Under the pieces are notes generated by a model. That model searched no databases. It worked only from the letters and a program-made list of their open reading frames with translations, and was not told the origin of the DNA. Position numbers and translations under genes: made by a program. A DNA stretch of 5,055 bases from an uncultured Bacillota bacterium (GTDB lineage Bacteria; Bacillota; Sulfobacillia; UBA995; UBA9673): the NCBI GenBank assembly GCA_937863905.1, contig CALMHV010000403.1:1-5055 (forward strand), written 5' to 3'. This document shows positions 5,053-5,055 of this stretch, one piece after another (the stretch's first letter is position 1; the number at the start of each line of letters is the position of its first letter).

Positions 5053-5055
5053 GCA

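Overview
This window is a housekeeping locus from a GC-rich member of the Bacillota (Firmicutes). The minus strand reads tRNA-Ser, tRNA-Ser, SRP RNA (ffs), dnaX, ebfC, recR and a DUF2508/YaaL gene. That is the order known around dnaX in Bacillus subtilis. The SRP RNA is the long form of about 274 nt with an Alu domain, which is typical of Bacillota. GC content is high by eye, and start codons include GTG and TTG, so a GC-rich (possibly thermophilic) clostridial or Symbiobacterium-like lineage is plausible. The genus cannot be fixed from this sequence.

Layout by region. Positions 1-269 (minus) hold a yaaL/DUF2508 gene that runs off the left edge. Positions 270-429 are a gap with one strong inverted repeat. 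Positions 430-1029 (minus) encode RecR. Positions 1042-1380 (minus) encode the nucleoid-associated YbaB/EbfC protein. Positions 1452-3320 (minus) encode DnaX (tau/gamma clamp-loader subunit). Positions 3321-3494 form a divergent intergenic region with two dyad-symmetric elements and no convincing sigma-A promoter. Positions 3495-4418 (plus) encode a PhnD-like periplasmic-binding lipoprotein, the only protein gene on the plus strand. Positions 4446-4496 hold a terminator hairpin shared by the convergent lipoprotein gene and ffs. Positions 4504-4777 (minus) are the SRP RNA. Positions 4836-4925 and 4960-5052 (minus) are tRNA-Ser(GGA) and tRNA-Ser(CGA), both with encoded CCA.

How the genes work together. 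DnaX loads the beta clamp and organises the replicase. EbfC binds DNA as a small dimer. RecR acts with RecF/RecO in recombinational repair. These three are closely spaced and read as one operon that continues into yaaL. The SRP RNA and serine tRNAs serve membrane targeting and translation. The lipoprotein interrupts the conserved ffs-dnaX neighbourhood and has no ABC ATPase or permease beside it in this window, so it looks like a later insertion. I found no mobile element, CRISPR array, defence system or clearly new system. The points most worth a second look are the inserted lipoprotein, its altered ligand-loop motif, and the dyads between it and dnaX.
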